Shown here: positions 35,966-45,424 of the stretch, piece by piece
How positions within the stretch are numbered: the stretch's first letter is position 1
How the letters are laid out: every line of letters starts with the position of its first letter
NCBI RefSeq assembly: GCF_001571285.1
Contig: NZ_BCTM01000013.1
Coordinates: 122,426 to 186,425 of the forward strand
From: Kluyvera cryocrescens NBRC 102467
GTDB lineage: Bacteria > Pseudomonadota > Gammaproteobacteria > Enterobacterales > Enterobacteriaceae
Reading direction: 5' to 3'
Length of the DNA stretch: 64,000 bases
Notes under the pieces: model-generated
The model's database searches: none
What the model was told of the DNA's origin: nothing
The model's input: the letters and a program-made list of their open reading frames with translations, nothing else
Translations under genes and position numbers: made by a program

Positions 35966-36889
35966 CTACATAATCGCGTTTTTCCCTTCCCGCCTCACGA
36001 TCAGCGAACGCAGAAAATCCCTCAGCCGCTGGGCCTGACTCGATAATGGCTGCCCTGCGCAGGTGACCACGCCAACGTCCATGTAAGTGATACAGTCCTC
36101 AATCGCCCGGCGAATGATGCGCTGGCCGTTGAGCGACCAGGGGCGGTAAACCAGGTCGCTTAAAATGGTGATCCCGTTGCCTTGCGCGACGAGGCTGCGT
36201 ACGGCTTCAAAGGAGTTACTGCGAAAGTGGATATTGGGCTGATAGCCATCGCGCCGCCAGACTTCTGTTATCACCGCCGGATATTGGTCGGTTTCCAGCA
36301 TGAGAAAGGGCAGTTTTTCGATATCCCGTAGGCGAATAACCGATTGGCTGAGCAACGCGTGCCCTGGGGCAATCCACAGCTGGCGTAGCGATCGAATAAT
36401 GGTCTCAACCTCCAGATCGCCATCATGCTCAATGTTGGAAGTCAGCAGGAGACAAAAATCAACCTGCCGTTGGCGCAGCGCAGTGAGCAGTTCAGGGGCA
36501 GTCGCCTCGAAATAGTCGATCTCCAGCAGCGGAAAACGGTTGTCTATATCGCTGAGCATTTCCGGTAACAGGTAAGCGGAGAGCGTCTGGGCGATGCCGA
36601 TGCGCACCTTGCCGGCCGTGGTTTCGGGCTGACGATGCAGATCTTCCAGCGCGATGTGGCTGTTGCTGATGATGGTGCGGGCATGAGCGAGAAAGCGTTC
36701 CCCGGCTACCGTGAGCTGGATCCCTTTTGGCTGGCGTAGAAAGAGCTGGGCGTTGAGCGCCTCTTCCAGATTACGCAGCGCAACGGTCATCGAGGACTGC
36801 GAAACGTGGCAGCGGCTGGCGGCTTTAGAAACTTGTAAGGTTTCTGCTAATGCTATGTAGAATTCAAGTTGCCTGAGAGTAAACATCAT
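35966..36889 (-). CDS. LysR-family transcriptional regulator
   Basis: 307 residues with an N-terminal helix-turn-helix (LRQLEFYIALAETLQVSKAASRCHVSQSSMTVALRNLEEAL) and a LysR ligand domain. ATG ATG start; either is possible. Divergent from the EamA transporter across about 100 AT-rich bases, so it likely controls that exporter. Resembles CysB/YeiE-type members only generally. Confidence 0.88.
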   Translation of the reverse strand: MMFTLRQLEFYIALAETLQVSKAASRCHVSQSSMTVALRNLEEALNAQLFLRQPKGIQLTVAGERFLAHARTIISNSHIALEDLHRQPETTAGKVRIGIAQTLSAYLLPEMLSDIDNRFPLLEIDYFEATAPELLTALRQRQVDFCLLLTSNIEHDGDLEVETIIRSLRQLWIAPGHALLSQSVIRLRDIEKLPFLMLETDQYPAVITEVWRRDGYQPNIHFRSNSFEAVRSLVAQGNGITILSDLVYRPWSLNGQRIIRRAIEDCITYMDVGVVTCAGQPLSSQAQRLRDFLRSLIVRREGKNAIM

Positions 36890-36991
36890 AGTTTTAAACG
36901 ATACCGGCAGAGCAAAACTTTATATTAGCATCTCTATCGTCATCGCAGTAATCTGGCAAATAACAAAATGATGTTATTTATCGGGGGCACA

Positions 36992-37906
36992 ATGCCTTAT
37001 TTACTACTCACGTTAGCCGCTTGTTTTTGGGGCGGGAATTATGTCGTTGGCCACTTATTGGTAAATTTAGTTGACCCGATATTATTATCCTCAGCCCGCT
37101 GGGTAGCGACTGCGGTGCTGTTGGTCGCACTGTATCATCGCCAGGTCAGGCAGCAGTGGAGCGCAATGCGGCGTGCTTTCCACATCATCAGCTTTCTGGC
37201 TTTATTTGGCCAGGTATTATTTCCGCTCACTTTATATATTGGCTTGCAATATACATCTTCACTGAATGCGGCCATTTATTTATCGACCACTCCCGCATTG
37301 GTTTTATTGATTAATAAAACTGTGTTCAAGGAGAAAATATCACTGCAGAATATTGCCGGGGTTATTATCAGCTCGCTTGGCGTGATATGGCTGGTGATGC
37401 AGGGAGATTTATGGCATCTGGATACCCTAAAACATCTCAATCGTGGCGATCTGTGGACGATGGGATCGGCCGCAAGCTGGGCGGTGTACTGCGCCTTTTT
37501 GCGCGTGAAGCCGCGTGAAGTAGGGGGGAACGCGTTTGTGGCGGTCAGCGCGACGATAGGGGCCGTGGTCCTGATTCCAGTATTGATTTTCTCGATGGCA
37601 AAAAATGGCGTGCCAGCGCTAGCTGAATTCAGCCGTAGCGATGTGGTTTCCGGCCTGCTGTATCTCGTTATTTTTCCTTCTTGGCTCTCCTATTTGCTGT
37701 GGAACAAAGGTATTCAGGCGATTGGCGCGACGCGTGGGGAGATTTTTTCCCATATTATTCCGCTCAGCGGCGGGTTGTTCAGCGTGCTGTTTCTGAGCGT
37801 GCCATTACACTCGTTCCATTTGGTCAGCGCGCTGCTGATTGTTTGCGGAATTGCATTGTGCTCGGGAAAGAAAGCCGCCAGAACGGAGAAGGTGGCTGCG
37901 TCGTAA
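36992..37906 (+). CDS. EamA-family (DMT) transporter
   Basis: 304 residues with ten helices as two EamA repeats (about 1-130 and 145-295), typical of RhaT/YdcZ-type exporters of metabolites or amino acids. Start ATG at 36992 after GGGGG; an ATG at 36968 would add eight residues. Landmarks: CFWGGNYVVGHLLV, LSTTPALVLLINK, WTMGSAASWAVYCAFLR. Substrate unknown. Confidence 0.87.
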   Translation: MPYLLLTLAACFWGGNYVVGHLLVNLVDPILLSSARWVATAVLLVALYHRQVRQQWSAMRRAFHIISFLALFGQVLFPLTLYIGLQYTSSLNAAIYLSTTPALVLLINKTVFKEKISLQNIAGVIISSLGVIWLVMQGDLWHLDTLKHLNRGDLWTMGSAASWAVYCAFLRVKPREVGGNAFVAVSATIGAVVLIPVLIFSMAKNGVPALAEFSRSDVVSGLLYLVIFPSWLSYLLWNKGIQAIGATRGEIFSHIIPLSGGLFSVLFLSVPLHSFHLVSALLIVCGIALCSGKKAARTEKVAAS

Positions 37907-38021
37907 GCGATATGCGCCGCCCGAAGGTGGTCACCGCGTGGTGGTGAACTAAGGGCTGTTTTTTAGCGATGTTTGGGATAAGTTAAAGGGAAGAGGTTAT
38001 CCCTGTCCAGAGAGGGTGGTG

Positions 38022-38240
38022 ATGTTGATTTACGACGTTTTTGGCCGACATATCGGCGTTCAGCGCGAAGATGAGCGCTGGCAGGTATTTCGTGTTGATC
38101 TCACGGAGCAGAAATATTCCCGACTGCATGGCGTGATTATTCCGGATGACCTGACCGAGGCGGAAATTCCCGGCTGGCTGGATGATATTTATCATGAAGC
38201 GGCAACCGACAAACATCCCAATGTGACGCGAATTCAATAA
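38022..38240 (+). CDS. Small DUF7661-like protein
   Basis: 72-residue cytosolic protein, start at the ATG after AGAGGG. Pattern YDVFGRHIGVQREDERWQVFRVD, VIIPDDLTEAEIPGWLDDIYHEAAT and HPNV resembles the DUF7661 family of uncharacterised small proteins. No function known. Stands alone between the EamA transporter and a 198-base spacer. Confidence 0.65.
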   Translation: MLIYDVFGRHIGVQREDERWQVFRVDLTEQKYSRLHGVIIPDDLTEAEIPGWLDDIYHEAATDKHPNVTRIQ

Positions 38241-38301
38241 TAAAGCGGGAACACCGAAATTAGGCATTGAAACGCTATCGCGGCAAAAGGCCCGTTAGCT
38301 G

Positions 38302-38336
38302 ATGTCCGCTTAACACTCGCAACCTAAAGCGGACAT
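38302..38336. repeat. Inverted-repeat element in the 38241-38438 spacer
   Basis: ATGTCCGCTT (38302-38311) and AAGCGGACAT (38327-38336) are perfect 10-base arms around a 15-base loop. No T run follows on either strand. It resembles small dispersed hairpin repeats of enterobacterial intergenic DNA. Whether it recurs in the genome cannot be judged here. Confidence 0.5.
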
Positions 38337-38438
38337 TTACCGATGCGCAATCAGCGGGGACGGCTGATAACATGGGGCGCCGTTTTTTACGCGTATCCCG
38401 CGAGCGCCGATGCGCCCTGCGGAAACGGAAAAATTAAG

Positions 38439-39419
38439 TTAATCCTGAATCAGGACCACGCCTGCGTCCTGCATTGTGATGAGCGCGGCTTGCGGATTGA
38501 GCAAATTTTCGGGCAAAACAAAACCGCTCAGAGGACGCTCAAACATGGCGGTAACCACGGTGACGATGCCTAACGCGGTAAAATGTGCCTGTCCCCGAGG
38601 GTCGGAAGCGACGATGCGTTTTGAATCCGGCTTGCCAGCTTCATTCATTCCCTGCATATCGACATACAGTTCAACGGAGGCTTGGGCCGAATTTCGCTGA
38701 CCTTCTGAAATACCCATGGCGACATCCAGCCTGATATTTTCTGCCCCGGTCATGGCGGCGACGGCGCTGACATCCAGAATACCAAACGGCGTCGTTTCCA
38801 CGCATTCCCCGCTGATGAGGCAAATCTCATCCTGAGCCGAGGTATAGCGCCAGATCCCCGCTTCCCGAACAAACGCCGGCGCAAGTTCCTGGGTCAGTTC
38901 CTGTTCGGTGGTTGCGCCAATCGGGTCTTCGGCGTCATGTAATGCCGTTAGGCGCACGCTATTGATGGCGCTAAACTGGCGGCTAAGCCTATTAACCAGC
39001 GGTAAAAACATTCCTGCTTCGTAATACCCTAATGGCACCACCGGGGCAGTGGTTTGATATTGCATCGCCATATTGAGCAGCGGGGCGTAGCCGTCGGCGG
39101 TCCCGACGGTAATATCGATAAACGCAATATTATGGCGAATAGCAAATTCGCCGAGCACATGTTTAGGGTCGGGGACTGCGCTGATAATCAGTTGAGAGGT
39201 TGCGGCAAGCGGTGGAATGTCGCCACTCAGCAGATCAAGACAAGCGGTCTGAGCATTTCCAAGCTGTTCCGCCAATGCTTCGCCTTTTTGCGGCGAGCGT
39301 CCCGCCAGAATTAACCGTGATTGCGGAAAGCGGGACCGCAGCTGTGCCGCCAGGTTACCGCCAATCATGCCGTAGCCGCCGGCGATAAAAATTTGTTCTG
39401 CCATGTTGATAGCCATCAT
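38439..39419 (-). CDS. Saccharopine-dehydrogenase-like NAD(P)-binding protein
   Basis: 326 residues with a Rossmann motif near the start (FIAGGYGMIGGNLAAQL) and a saccharopine-dehydrogenase-like NADP-binding domain followed by a dimerisation domain (AVAAMTGAENIRLDVAMGIS). Possibly oxidises or reduces an unidentified small molecule. Shine-Dalgarno GAGG before the ATG pair at 39419. Divergent from a LysR gene that probably regulates it. Confidence 0.8.
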   Translation of the reverse strand: MMAINMAEQIFIAGGYGMIGGNLAAQLRSRFPQSRLILAGRSPQKGEALAEQLGNAQTACLDLLSGDIPPLAATSQLIISAVPDPKHVLGEFAIRHNIAFIDITVGTADGYAPLLNMAMQYQTTAPVVPLGYYEAGMFLPLVNRLSRQFSAINSVRLTALHDAEDPIGATTEQELTQELAPAFVREAGIWRYTSAQDEICLISGECVETTPFGILDVSAVAAMTGAENIRLDVAMGISEGQRNSAQASVELYVDMQGMNEAGKPDSKRIVASDPRGQAHFTALGIVTVVTAMFERPLSGFVLPENLLNPQAALITMQDAGVVLIQD

Positions 39420-39518
39420 TTTTCCTCATCGAAACGTTGCTGATGGCAAGACTTTAGAGCACAAATACGCTTTAATTAAGCTCATTAAACTTGATGGCTT
39501 GGTGAGTTTTATTCAGTA

Positions 39519-40406
39519 ATGGGCATTAAAATTTCCGACTTTGAGCCTTTCATCGCGGTGGCGACCTTTCGGAGTTTCCGCCTGGCGGCGGAAGCGGCGG
39601 GCGTCACTTCTTCTGCCATGAGCCATTCCATTCGTCAGCTAGAGGAACGGTTAAAGATCCGTTTATTTAATCGCACGACCCGTAGCGTTGCGCTAACGGA
39701 TGCCGGGCATCAGCTATTTGAGTCGCTTTCACCGTTATTCAGCAGCGCGAGGGAGGCGGTTGAAGCGATTAATGATTACCGCACAACGCCTATCGGCACC
39801 CTGCGGATCAATGCCGTTAGGCTGGGCGGCCGTTATCGGCTTGCACCGCTCGTCGCCGGGTTTACCCAAAAATATCCTGACGTGCGGGTTGAAATAGCCC
39901 AGGACGATAATCTGGTGGATATTGTGAGCAGTGAATACGACGCCGGGGTAAGGCTAAGTGAGATTATCGAAAAAGATATGATTTCGATTCCTCTGGGCAA
40001 GCCGATTCGTTATGCGGTGGTTGCCAGCCCTGAGTATCTTCAACATCATGCAGCGCCTGAACGGCCGCACGACCTTTTGCAGCACTCCTGCATCAAGTTT
40101 CGCTACCCCGGTGGCCGCAGCTACCAGTGGCAGTTTGGCCGGGATCACGAGCAGTTGGCTATCAGCGTGCAGGGGATGCTTGAAGTTAACGATCTCGATA
40201 TCGCTCTGAGCCTGGCGCTGCAGGGGGCGGGAATAGGCTATGTGCTATCTGAAATGGCGGAACCTCATCTGCGCAGCGGCAAACTCATTTCACTGCTTGA
40301 CGAATGGCTGCCGGAATTACCGGGTTTTTATCTCTACTACTCCAACCGCAAATTTGCCTCGGCGGCTTTTCAGGCATTTGTCGAATATATAAAAGCGCAG
40401 CGCTAG
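39519..40406 (+). CDS. LysR-family transcriptional regulator
   Basis: 295 residues with HTH FRLAAEAAGVTSSAMSHSIRQLEERL (residues 16-45), RTTRSVALTDAGHQLF and a LysR substrate domain typical of the group acting on divergent oxidoreductases. The spacer to the dehydrogenase gene is 99 bases. Hairpins at 40412-40432 and 40468-40492 follow. Confidence 0.88.
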   Translation: MGIKISDFEPFIAVATFRSFRLAAEAAGVTSSAMSHSIRQLEERLKIRLFNRTTRSVALTDAGHQLFESLSPLFSSAREAVEAINDYRTTPIGTLRINAVRLGGRYRLAPLVAGFTQKYPDVRVEIAQDDNLVDIVSSEYDAGVRLSEIIEKDMISIPLGKPIRYAVVASPEYLQHHAAPERPHDLLQHSCIKFRYPGGRSYQWQFGRDHEQLAISVQGMLEVNDLDIALSLALQGAGIGYVLSEMAEPHLRSGKLISLLDEWLPELPGFYLYYSNRKFASAAFQAFVEYIKAQR

Positions 40407-40411
40407 CCGTT

Positions 40412-40432
40412 GTTACCGGCAAGGCCGGTAAC
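40412..40432 (+). terminator. Hairpin directly after the LysR gene
   Basis: GTTACCGGC (40412-40420) pairs perfectly with GCCGGTAAC (40424-40432). No clear T run, so it is a weak terminator or mRNA end structure. Confidence 0.45.
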
Positions 40433-40460
40433 CGATTTACGCCCCTCGGCATGCGGGGAA

Positions 40461-40496
40461 TAAAAAAGGCCGCCGGGTATAACCCGACGGCCTTTT
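40461..40496. terminator. Bidirectional terminator between LysR gene and hcr
   Basis: Near-perfect 11-base stem in 40468-40492; AAAAAA before and TTTT after make it work on both strands, ending hcp-hcr (minus) and the LysR gene (plus). Confidence 0.85.
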
Positions 40497-40512
40497 GTCG
40501 CTGTGCGCAACG

Positions 40513-41481
40513 TTACGCCAGCACTAAATCGCCCTGTGGATGGCAGGAACACGCCAGCACATAGCCTTCAGCAATTTCCGCGTCGGTCAGCGTCATGGTG
40601 CTATCGACCGTATACTCACCGGAAACCACTTTAGTTTTGCAGCAGCCGCATACGCCAGCGCGGCAGGCCGCGACAACCGGAACCTGATTGCTCTCTAGCG
40701 CATCCAGCAGCGTGGTACCAACCGGTGCGTAGAACTCTTTCGCCGGCTGAAGTTTGGTGAATTTCAGGCCAGTAGATGCCGCTTCGGCAACCGGAGTGAA
40801 GAACTTCTCTTTGAAGAAGCGAGTCACGCCCAGCGCTTTCACTTCTTTTTCCACCAGATCCATATATGGCGCAGGGCCGCAGGTCATCACGGTGCGGGAA
40901 GCCAGATCCGGCACGCTTTGCAGCAGCGCGGTGCTCAGGCGACCGGAAACAAAACCATGAGTCGCATTATTTTCCGCCACCAGCGTCACCGGATACTGAC
41001 GCCATTCATCGGCAAAAATCACATCGTCCGGTGAACGGACGTTGAAGATAACCTGCACATCGGCCTGCGGGCGATATTTTGCCAACCAGCGACGCATCGA
41101 CATGATAGGCGTCACGCCGCAGCCAGCGGCCAGCATCAGGAACTTATCTTCTGCTTTATCTTCACAGGTGAAATCACCCATTGCATCGGACAGCCAGATG
41201 TAATCGCCGCGCTTCACGTCACGGGTTAGCCACTGCGAACCGGCACCGTCATCAATCCGACGCACGGTCAGCGTGATGTATTCGCTGACGCCCGGGGTTG
41301 ATGAAATGGTGTAAGCCCGCAGGGTCTCCGCCGAATTCCGTACGCTAACCAGTGCATACTGCCCGGCGCGATAAGGATAATAATCGTGACACAGCAACGA
41401 AATTGTCCAGACGTCCGGCGTTTCCTGATGGATGTGATGAACCTGCATCCGCCATGGGCACTGATGAGTTGGCATTGTCAT
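40513..41481 (-). CDS. hcr: NADH oxidoreductase Hcr (Hcp reductase)
   Basis: 322-residue flavo-iron-sulfur protein transferring electrons from NADH to Hcp. FAD domain with RAYTISSTP, NAD domain with AAGCGVTPIM and MTCGPAPYM, C-terminal plant-type 2Fe-2S domain with CRAGVCGCCKT and a later CSC. Same length as K-12. Ten bases after hcp, one operon. Confidence 0.96.
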   Translation of the reverse strand: MTMPTHQCPWRMQVHHIHQETPDVWTISLLCHDYYPYRAGQYALVSVRNSAETLRAYTISSTPGVSEYITLTVRRIDDGAGSQWLTRDVKRGDYIWLSDAMGDFTCEDKAEDKFLMLAAGCGVTPIMSMRRWLAKYRPQADVQVIFNVRSPDDVIFADEWRQYPVTLVAENNATHGFVSGRLSTALLQSVPDLASRTVMTCGPAPYMDLVEKEVKALGVTRFFKEKFFTPVAEAASTGLKFTKLQPAKEFYAPVGTTLLDALESNQVPVVAACRAGVCGCCKTKVVSGEYTVDSTMTLTDAEIAEGYVLACSCHPQGDLVLA

Positions 41482-41491
41482 TCTTTACTCC

Positions 41492-43144
41492 TTACGCGTT
41501 CAGCAACTGCTTCATGTCTTCTTCAACGGTGGTCACGGAACGCAGACCAAATTTCTCGTTGAGAACGGCCAGCAGATCCGGCGTGAAGAAGCCTGGTGCG
41601 GTTGGGCCAGTGACGATATTTTTCACGCCCAGAGAGAGCAGGGTCAGCAGAATCACAATCGCTTTTTGTTCAAACCAGGAGAGCACCAGAGACAGCGGCA
41701 GATCGTTGACGCCGCAGCCCAGTTTCTCTGCCAAAGTGACGGCCAGAATGATGGCGGAGTAAGCATCGTTACATTGACCAGCATCGATAAGACGCGGCAG
41801 ACCTTCAATATCACCGAACTCAAGCTTGTTGAAACGGTATTTACCGCAGGCCAGCGTCAGGATCAGGCAGTCGTCCGGCACGCTGGTGGCGAAGTCGGTG
41901 AAGTAGTTACGCTCACCGCGCGCGCCGTCGCAGCCGCCGACGAGGAAGATGTGACGCAGTTTTTCGCGGCTCACCAGATCGATCAGTGAGTCTGCGGCAC
42001 CCAGCAGCGTCTGACGACCGAAACCGACGGTGATCAGATGTGGGATCTCGCTGTACGGGAAGCCCGCCATTTGCTGCGCCTGCGTGATAACTGGAGTGAA
42101 ATCGTCGCCTTCCAGGTGGCTAACATTTGGCCAACCCACGATGCTACGCGTCCAGATACGGTCATCGTAAGCGCCTACGGTTGGGTCGATGATGCAGTTA
42201 GAGGTCATCACGATGGGCCCAGGGAAGCGAGCAAACTCAACCTGCTGGTTCTGCCAGCCGCTACCGTAGTTACCAATCAGATGCTTGAACTTACGCAGCT
42301 CCGGGTAACCGTGAGCAGGCAGCATTTCACCGTGGGTGTAGACGTTCACGCCGGTGCCTTCGGTTTGCTCCAGCAGGTTATACAGATCTTTCAGGTCGTG
42401 GCCGGAAATCAGGATGCATTTGCCTTCGGTCGCTTTGACGTTGACCTGGGTCGGGGTTGGGTGGCCGTACTTCGTGGTTTCACCGGCGTCCAGAATGCTC
42501 ATCACTTTGAAGTTCATCTGGCCAATTTCCATTGAACACTCCAGCAGAGCGTTCATATCGGAAGGCCAGGTGCCCAGCCAGGCCATGATTTTGTGGTATT
42601 GAGCGTAAATGTCGTTGTCGTACTGACCCAGAACGTGGGCGTGCTCCATATAGGCCGCCGCGCCTTTCAGGCCGTACAGGCAAAGCAGACGCAGGCCGAG
42701 AATGTTCTCGCCGATAGTGGCTTTGTCTTTGTTAGGGGTAAATTCGGCAGCCTGCTGCTGCAGGGCACCCAGATCGTCGCTCACCAACTGCAGATCGGCC
42801 ATGGGGTTGCTGACGGAGGCGTTGGCATCAACAGCCAGGCACTGCGCTTTCAGCGCTTCACGCATAGCAATGGCCTGACGCGCGTAGCCGACGATACGTG
42901 GGGAATCAAAGTTAACGTTGGTCAGGGTGGAGAAGAACGCGCGCGGGGCGAAGTTATCAACGTCGTGGCTGATGATGCCGTATTCACGCGCTTTCACCGC
43001 CCATGCGGACAGACCTTGCAGGGAGGCAATCAGCAGATCCTGCAGGTCGGACGTTTCTGCAGTCTTACCGCACATACCCTGCGCGTAAGAGCAGCCGTTC
43101 CCTGCCGGAGTACGGATGGTTTGTTCACATTGCACACAAAACAT
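41492..43144 (-). CDS. hcp: Hybrid cluster protein Hcp (NO reductase / S-nitrosylase)
   Basis: 550 residues with N-terminal cysteines C3, C6, C18 and C25 holding an iron-sulfur cluster, and hybrid-cluster ligands in the [20 protein letters not shown] and [13 protein letters not shown] regions. Hcp reduces NO to N2O at low NO and is part of the anaerobic nitrosative-stress response. The ATG at 43144 has AAGGTG well spaced; a GTG two codons upstream is less likely. Preceded by NsrR- and FNR-like sites. Confidence 0.97.
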   Translation of the reverse strand: MFCVQCEQTIRTPAGNGCSYAQGMCGKTAETSDLQDLLIASLQGLSAWAVKAREYGIISHDVDNFAPRAFFSTLTNVNFDSPRIVGYARQAIAMREALKAQCLAVDANASVSNPMADLQLVSDDLGALQQQAAEFTPNKDKATIGENILGLRLLCLYGLKGAAAYMEHAHVLGQYDNDIYAQYHKIMAWLGTWPSDMNALLECSMEIGQMNFKVMSILDAGETTKYGHPTPTQVNVKATEGKCILISGHDLKDLYNLLEQTEGTGVNVYTHGEMLPAHGYPELRKFKHLIGNYGSGWQNQQVEFARFPGPIVMTSNCIIDPTVGAYDDRIWTRSIVGWPNVSHLEGDDFTPVITQAQQMAGFPYSEIPHLITVGFGRQTLLGAADSLIDLVSREKLRHIFLVGGCDGARGERNYFTDFATSVPDDCLILTLACGKYRFNKLEFGDIEGLPRLIDAGQCNDAYSAIILAVTLAEKLGCGVNDLPLSLVLSWFEQKAIVILLTLLSLGVKNIVTGPTAPGFFTPDLLAVLNEKFGLRSVTTVEEDMKQLLNA

Positions 43145-43158
43145 GGTCACACCTTTTA

Positions 43159-43181
43159 AAGTTATATTTAATATACATGTT
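43159..43181. promoter_or_regulatory. NsrR-like 11-1-11 palindrome upstream of hcp
   Basis: A 23-base imperfect palindrome, 43159-43181, 15 bases upstream of the hcp ATG. Each half agrees with eight of eleven bases of the NsrR consensus (AAGATGCATTT / AAATGCATCTT). It overlaps the TATATT -10-like element of the promoter on the minus strand. NsrR control of hcp is known in E. coli. Confidence 0.6.
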
Positions 43182-43240
43182 TAAGGGTAAGCCTGACGAT
43201 AAGCCTTGAAAAGGCCTTTTTAGTGCAACTTAATGGGAGG

Positions 43241-43254
43241 TTGATTTAGCGCAA
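43241..43254. promoter_or_regulatory. Possible FNR site upstream of hcp
   Basis: TTGATTTAGCGCAA has one perfect FNR half (TTGAT) and three of five bases in the other (ATCAA). It is centred about 75-85 bases upstream of the inferred transcript start, similar to the distal FNR site reported at E. coli hcp. Confidence 0.4.
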
Positions 43255-43289
43255 TTTTGGCGGCAGCAGACGCTACCGCCTTAGGAGTA

Positions 43290-44189
43290 TCAGGCGGTGA
43301 AGAACGCCATCATCAGGGGAACCAGTAGGCTGAGAATAAAGCCGTGAACGATAGCCGGAGGCACCATTTCTACGCCGCCGGAGCGTTGCAGGACGGGTAG
43401 AGTAAAGTCCATTGACGTCGCACCACACAGGCCGAGCGCCGTAGAACGGCTGCGCCGCACCATCCCTGGAATCAGCATGATAGCGATAAGCTCGCGCGCG
43501 AGGTCATTAAAGAAGGTCGCACTGCCGATAACCGGGCCGTAAGCATCGGTCAGCAGAATACCTGACAACGAATACCAGCCAAAACCGGAGGCCATCGCCA
43601 GCCCGGTTTTAATCGGCAGGCCCAGCAGGAAAGCGTTAATTACCCCGGCAACCATTGAACTGGCCACCACCACCAGGGCAATGAGCATTCCCCGACGATT
43701 AAGCAGTATTTGTCGCAGCGTCATACCGCTATTTCGTAGCTGAATACCCACCAGGAAGAGAAGGAAAATAAGCGTATATTCACTGGCATCAGTTGCATGC
43801 TGTAAAAATGAAAGACCGCTCAGGCCAAGGACGAAACCGGCAATAACGACAAAGCACAGTTTTAATGATTCCAGGGCCATGGCTAAGCGGGAAGGTAATT
43901 TTTCCTGATGGTGCGGATGCCCCCATGGGCGGATTTTTTCCAGCCACAGCAATGCCGCGGTATTACAGGCCAGAATAACCACAATACTGATAGCAGAATA
44001 GTGGAGAATGGCGAGAAGATTGGCGGTTAAATTATCCAGAAATGCCAGGCTTATCCCCATAAAGAAGAGAATAAGATACACAATCCAGCTGAGTAGCCGA
44101 TTAATGAGCTGAAGTGCGCCGCGATGGCGAAGGGGAATGAGGTAGCCGATAATGAGCGGCACCAAAATAATGAGCAATCCGGATAACAT
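43290..44189 (-). CDS. lysO: L-lysine exporter LysO (YbjE)
   Basis: Inner-membrane exporter of lysine and the analogue thialysine; eight or so helices. The ATG at 44189 gives 299 residues, matching K-12. Conserved GIQLRNSGMTLRQI, SGFGWYSLSGILLTDAYGP and FNDLARELIAI carry charged residues within helices. A GTG at 44198 with AAGGA close by is an alternative start. ArgP/ArgR control is known in E. coli, no site identified here. Confidence 0.92.
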   Translation of the reverse strand: MLSGLLIILVPLIIGYLIPLRHRGALQLINRLLSWIVYLILFFMGISLAFLDNLTANLLAILHYSAISIVVILACNTAALLWLEKIRPWGHPHHQEKLPSRLAMALESLKLCFVVIAGFVLGLSGLSFLQHATDASEYTLIFLLFLVGIQLRNSGMTLRQILLNRRGMLIALVVVASSMVAGVINAFLLGLPIKTGLAMASGFGWYSLSGILLTDAYGPVIGSATFFNDLARELIAIMLIPGMVRRSRSTALGLCGATSMDFTLPVLQRSGGVEMVPPAIVHGFILSLLVPLMMAFFTA

Positions 44190-44275
44190 GGCTGGCACTG
44201 TTCCTTGCAGTATTTAAATCGCGCAGAGACACTACCGAAAACCACATACTGAGTAAAGCCATCAAAAAAGAAAGA

Positions 44276-44290
44276 CCCGGGAAACCCGGG
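44276..44290 (-). terminator. Terminator of aqpZ
   Basis: CCCGGG (44276-44281) and CCCGGG (44285-44290), self-complementary arms with AAA loop. On the minus strand TCTTTCTTTTTT follows. Confidence 0.7.
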
Positions 44291-44358
44291 CCCTTCATGT
44301 CGGTATCGTCTATTCGGACCCGCTGATGCCTGTCCGGATAGGAGGAATCACGGATACG

Positions 44359-45051
44359 TTATTTCTTTTCCAGCAGGGTGCGATAGATCAGGCCACCCAG
44401 AATACCGCCGATAATAGGCATAACCCAGAACAGCCACAGCTGATCCAGCGCCCAGCCGCCCTGGAAGATAGCCACAGCTGTACTACGCGCCGGGTTGACG
44501 GAGGTGTTAGTGACCGGAATGCTGATCAGGTGAATCAGGGTCAGCGCCAGACCGATAGCAATCGGAGCGAAGCCTGCAGGTGCATTCTTATCAGTCGCAC
44601 CGTGAATCACAATCAGGAAGCCGCAGGTCAGGACGATTTCAATGACGATAGCGGAGAGCATGGAGAAACCGCCAGGTGAATGTTCGCCATAACCGTTAGA
44701 TGCAAAACCGCTGGCCGCCGCGTCAAAGCCGGCTTTACCGCTGGCGATGAGGTACAGAATAGCCGCGGCAATAATACCGCCGACAACCTGAGCAATAATA
44801 TAGCCAATGACTTCTTTAGCCGGGAAACGACCGCCGGCCCACAGGCCCAGAGTGACAGCAGGGTTAAAATGACCGCCAGAAATGTGTCCCACCGCATAAG
44901 CCATGGTGAGAACGGTTAAACCGAACGCCAGTGCGACGCCCGCAAAGCCAATCCCTAATTCCGGGAATGCTGCAGCCAGAACGGCGCTACCGCAACCACC
45001 AAATACCAGCCAGAAGGTACCGAAGCACTCTGCAGCCAATTTTCTAAACAT
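44359..45051 (-). CDS. aqpZ: Aquaporin Z
   Basis: Tetrameric water channel of the inner membrane. The ATG at 45051, with GAGGTGG before it, gives 230 residues in six helices with the two NPA boxes ([10 protein letters not shown]63, and NTSVNPARS). The aromatic/arginine filter arginine follows the second box. Monocistronic; lysO lies downstream on the same strand beyond a terminator. Confidence 0.97.
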   Translation of the reverse strand: MFRKLAAECFGTFWLVFGGCGSAVLAAAFPELGIGFAGVALAFGLTVLTMAYAVGHISGGHFNPAVTLGLWAGGRFPAKEVIGYIIAQVVGGIIAAAILYLIASGKAGFDAAASGFASNGYGEHSPGGFSMLSAIVIEIVLTCGFLIVIHGATDKNAPAGFAPIAIGLALTLIHLISIPVTNTSVNPARSTAVAIFQGGWALDQLWLFWVMPIIGGILGGLIYRTLLEKK

Positions 45052-45424
45052 AACCACCTCGAATCAAAAATATTATCGTCACAAAGGATGACGACAGAAT
45101 TTATACCTACCGAAAATGGGGGCAGGCATAGTCCGCGTTATTTTAAAAACTAACGTCATCCCTTAACCAGTTAAATAAATACGTGAACTTTGATGCAAAA
45201 CAATGTGGTGTCATTCCTTAATCAATTTATTCTTCGAATTAGAGTGTAGTGCAATATTTTCGGAATAATCGGGTTAGGGTGACCAGTAGCGCACTTTATT
45301 ACATTTAATGGTTATTAAATCAACACACGGTCCGGATCCGGGCAGGTAGGCGGGTGTCAAGCGGGCGGCATGCCGCTATACTGCCGATAAAGCAGGATGG
45401 TCGTATTCGTGTTACGGAGGATTT
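45052..45424. other. Intergenic region between aqpZ and ybjD
   Basis: 373 bases without credible gene. AT-rich middle part. Near ybjD a promoter-like pair GTGTCA (45354-45359), 17-base spacer, TATACT (45377-45382) is seen, 43 bases before the start. Confidence 0.55.

Noticed and set aside
38343..38573. 76-codon frame overlapping the end of the dehydrogenase gene
   Set aside because: Overlaps a well-supported coding region on the other strand; composition does not suggest a protein.
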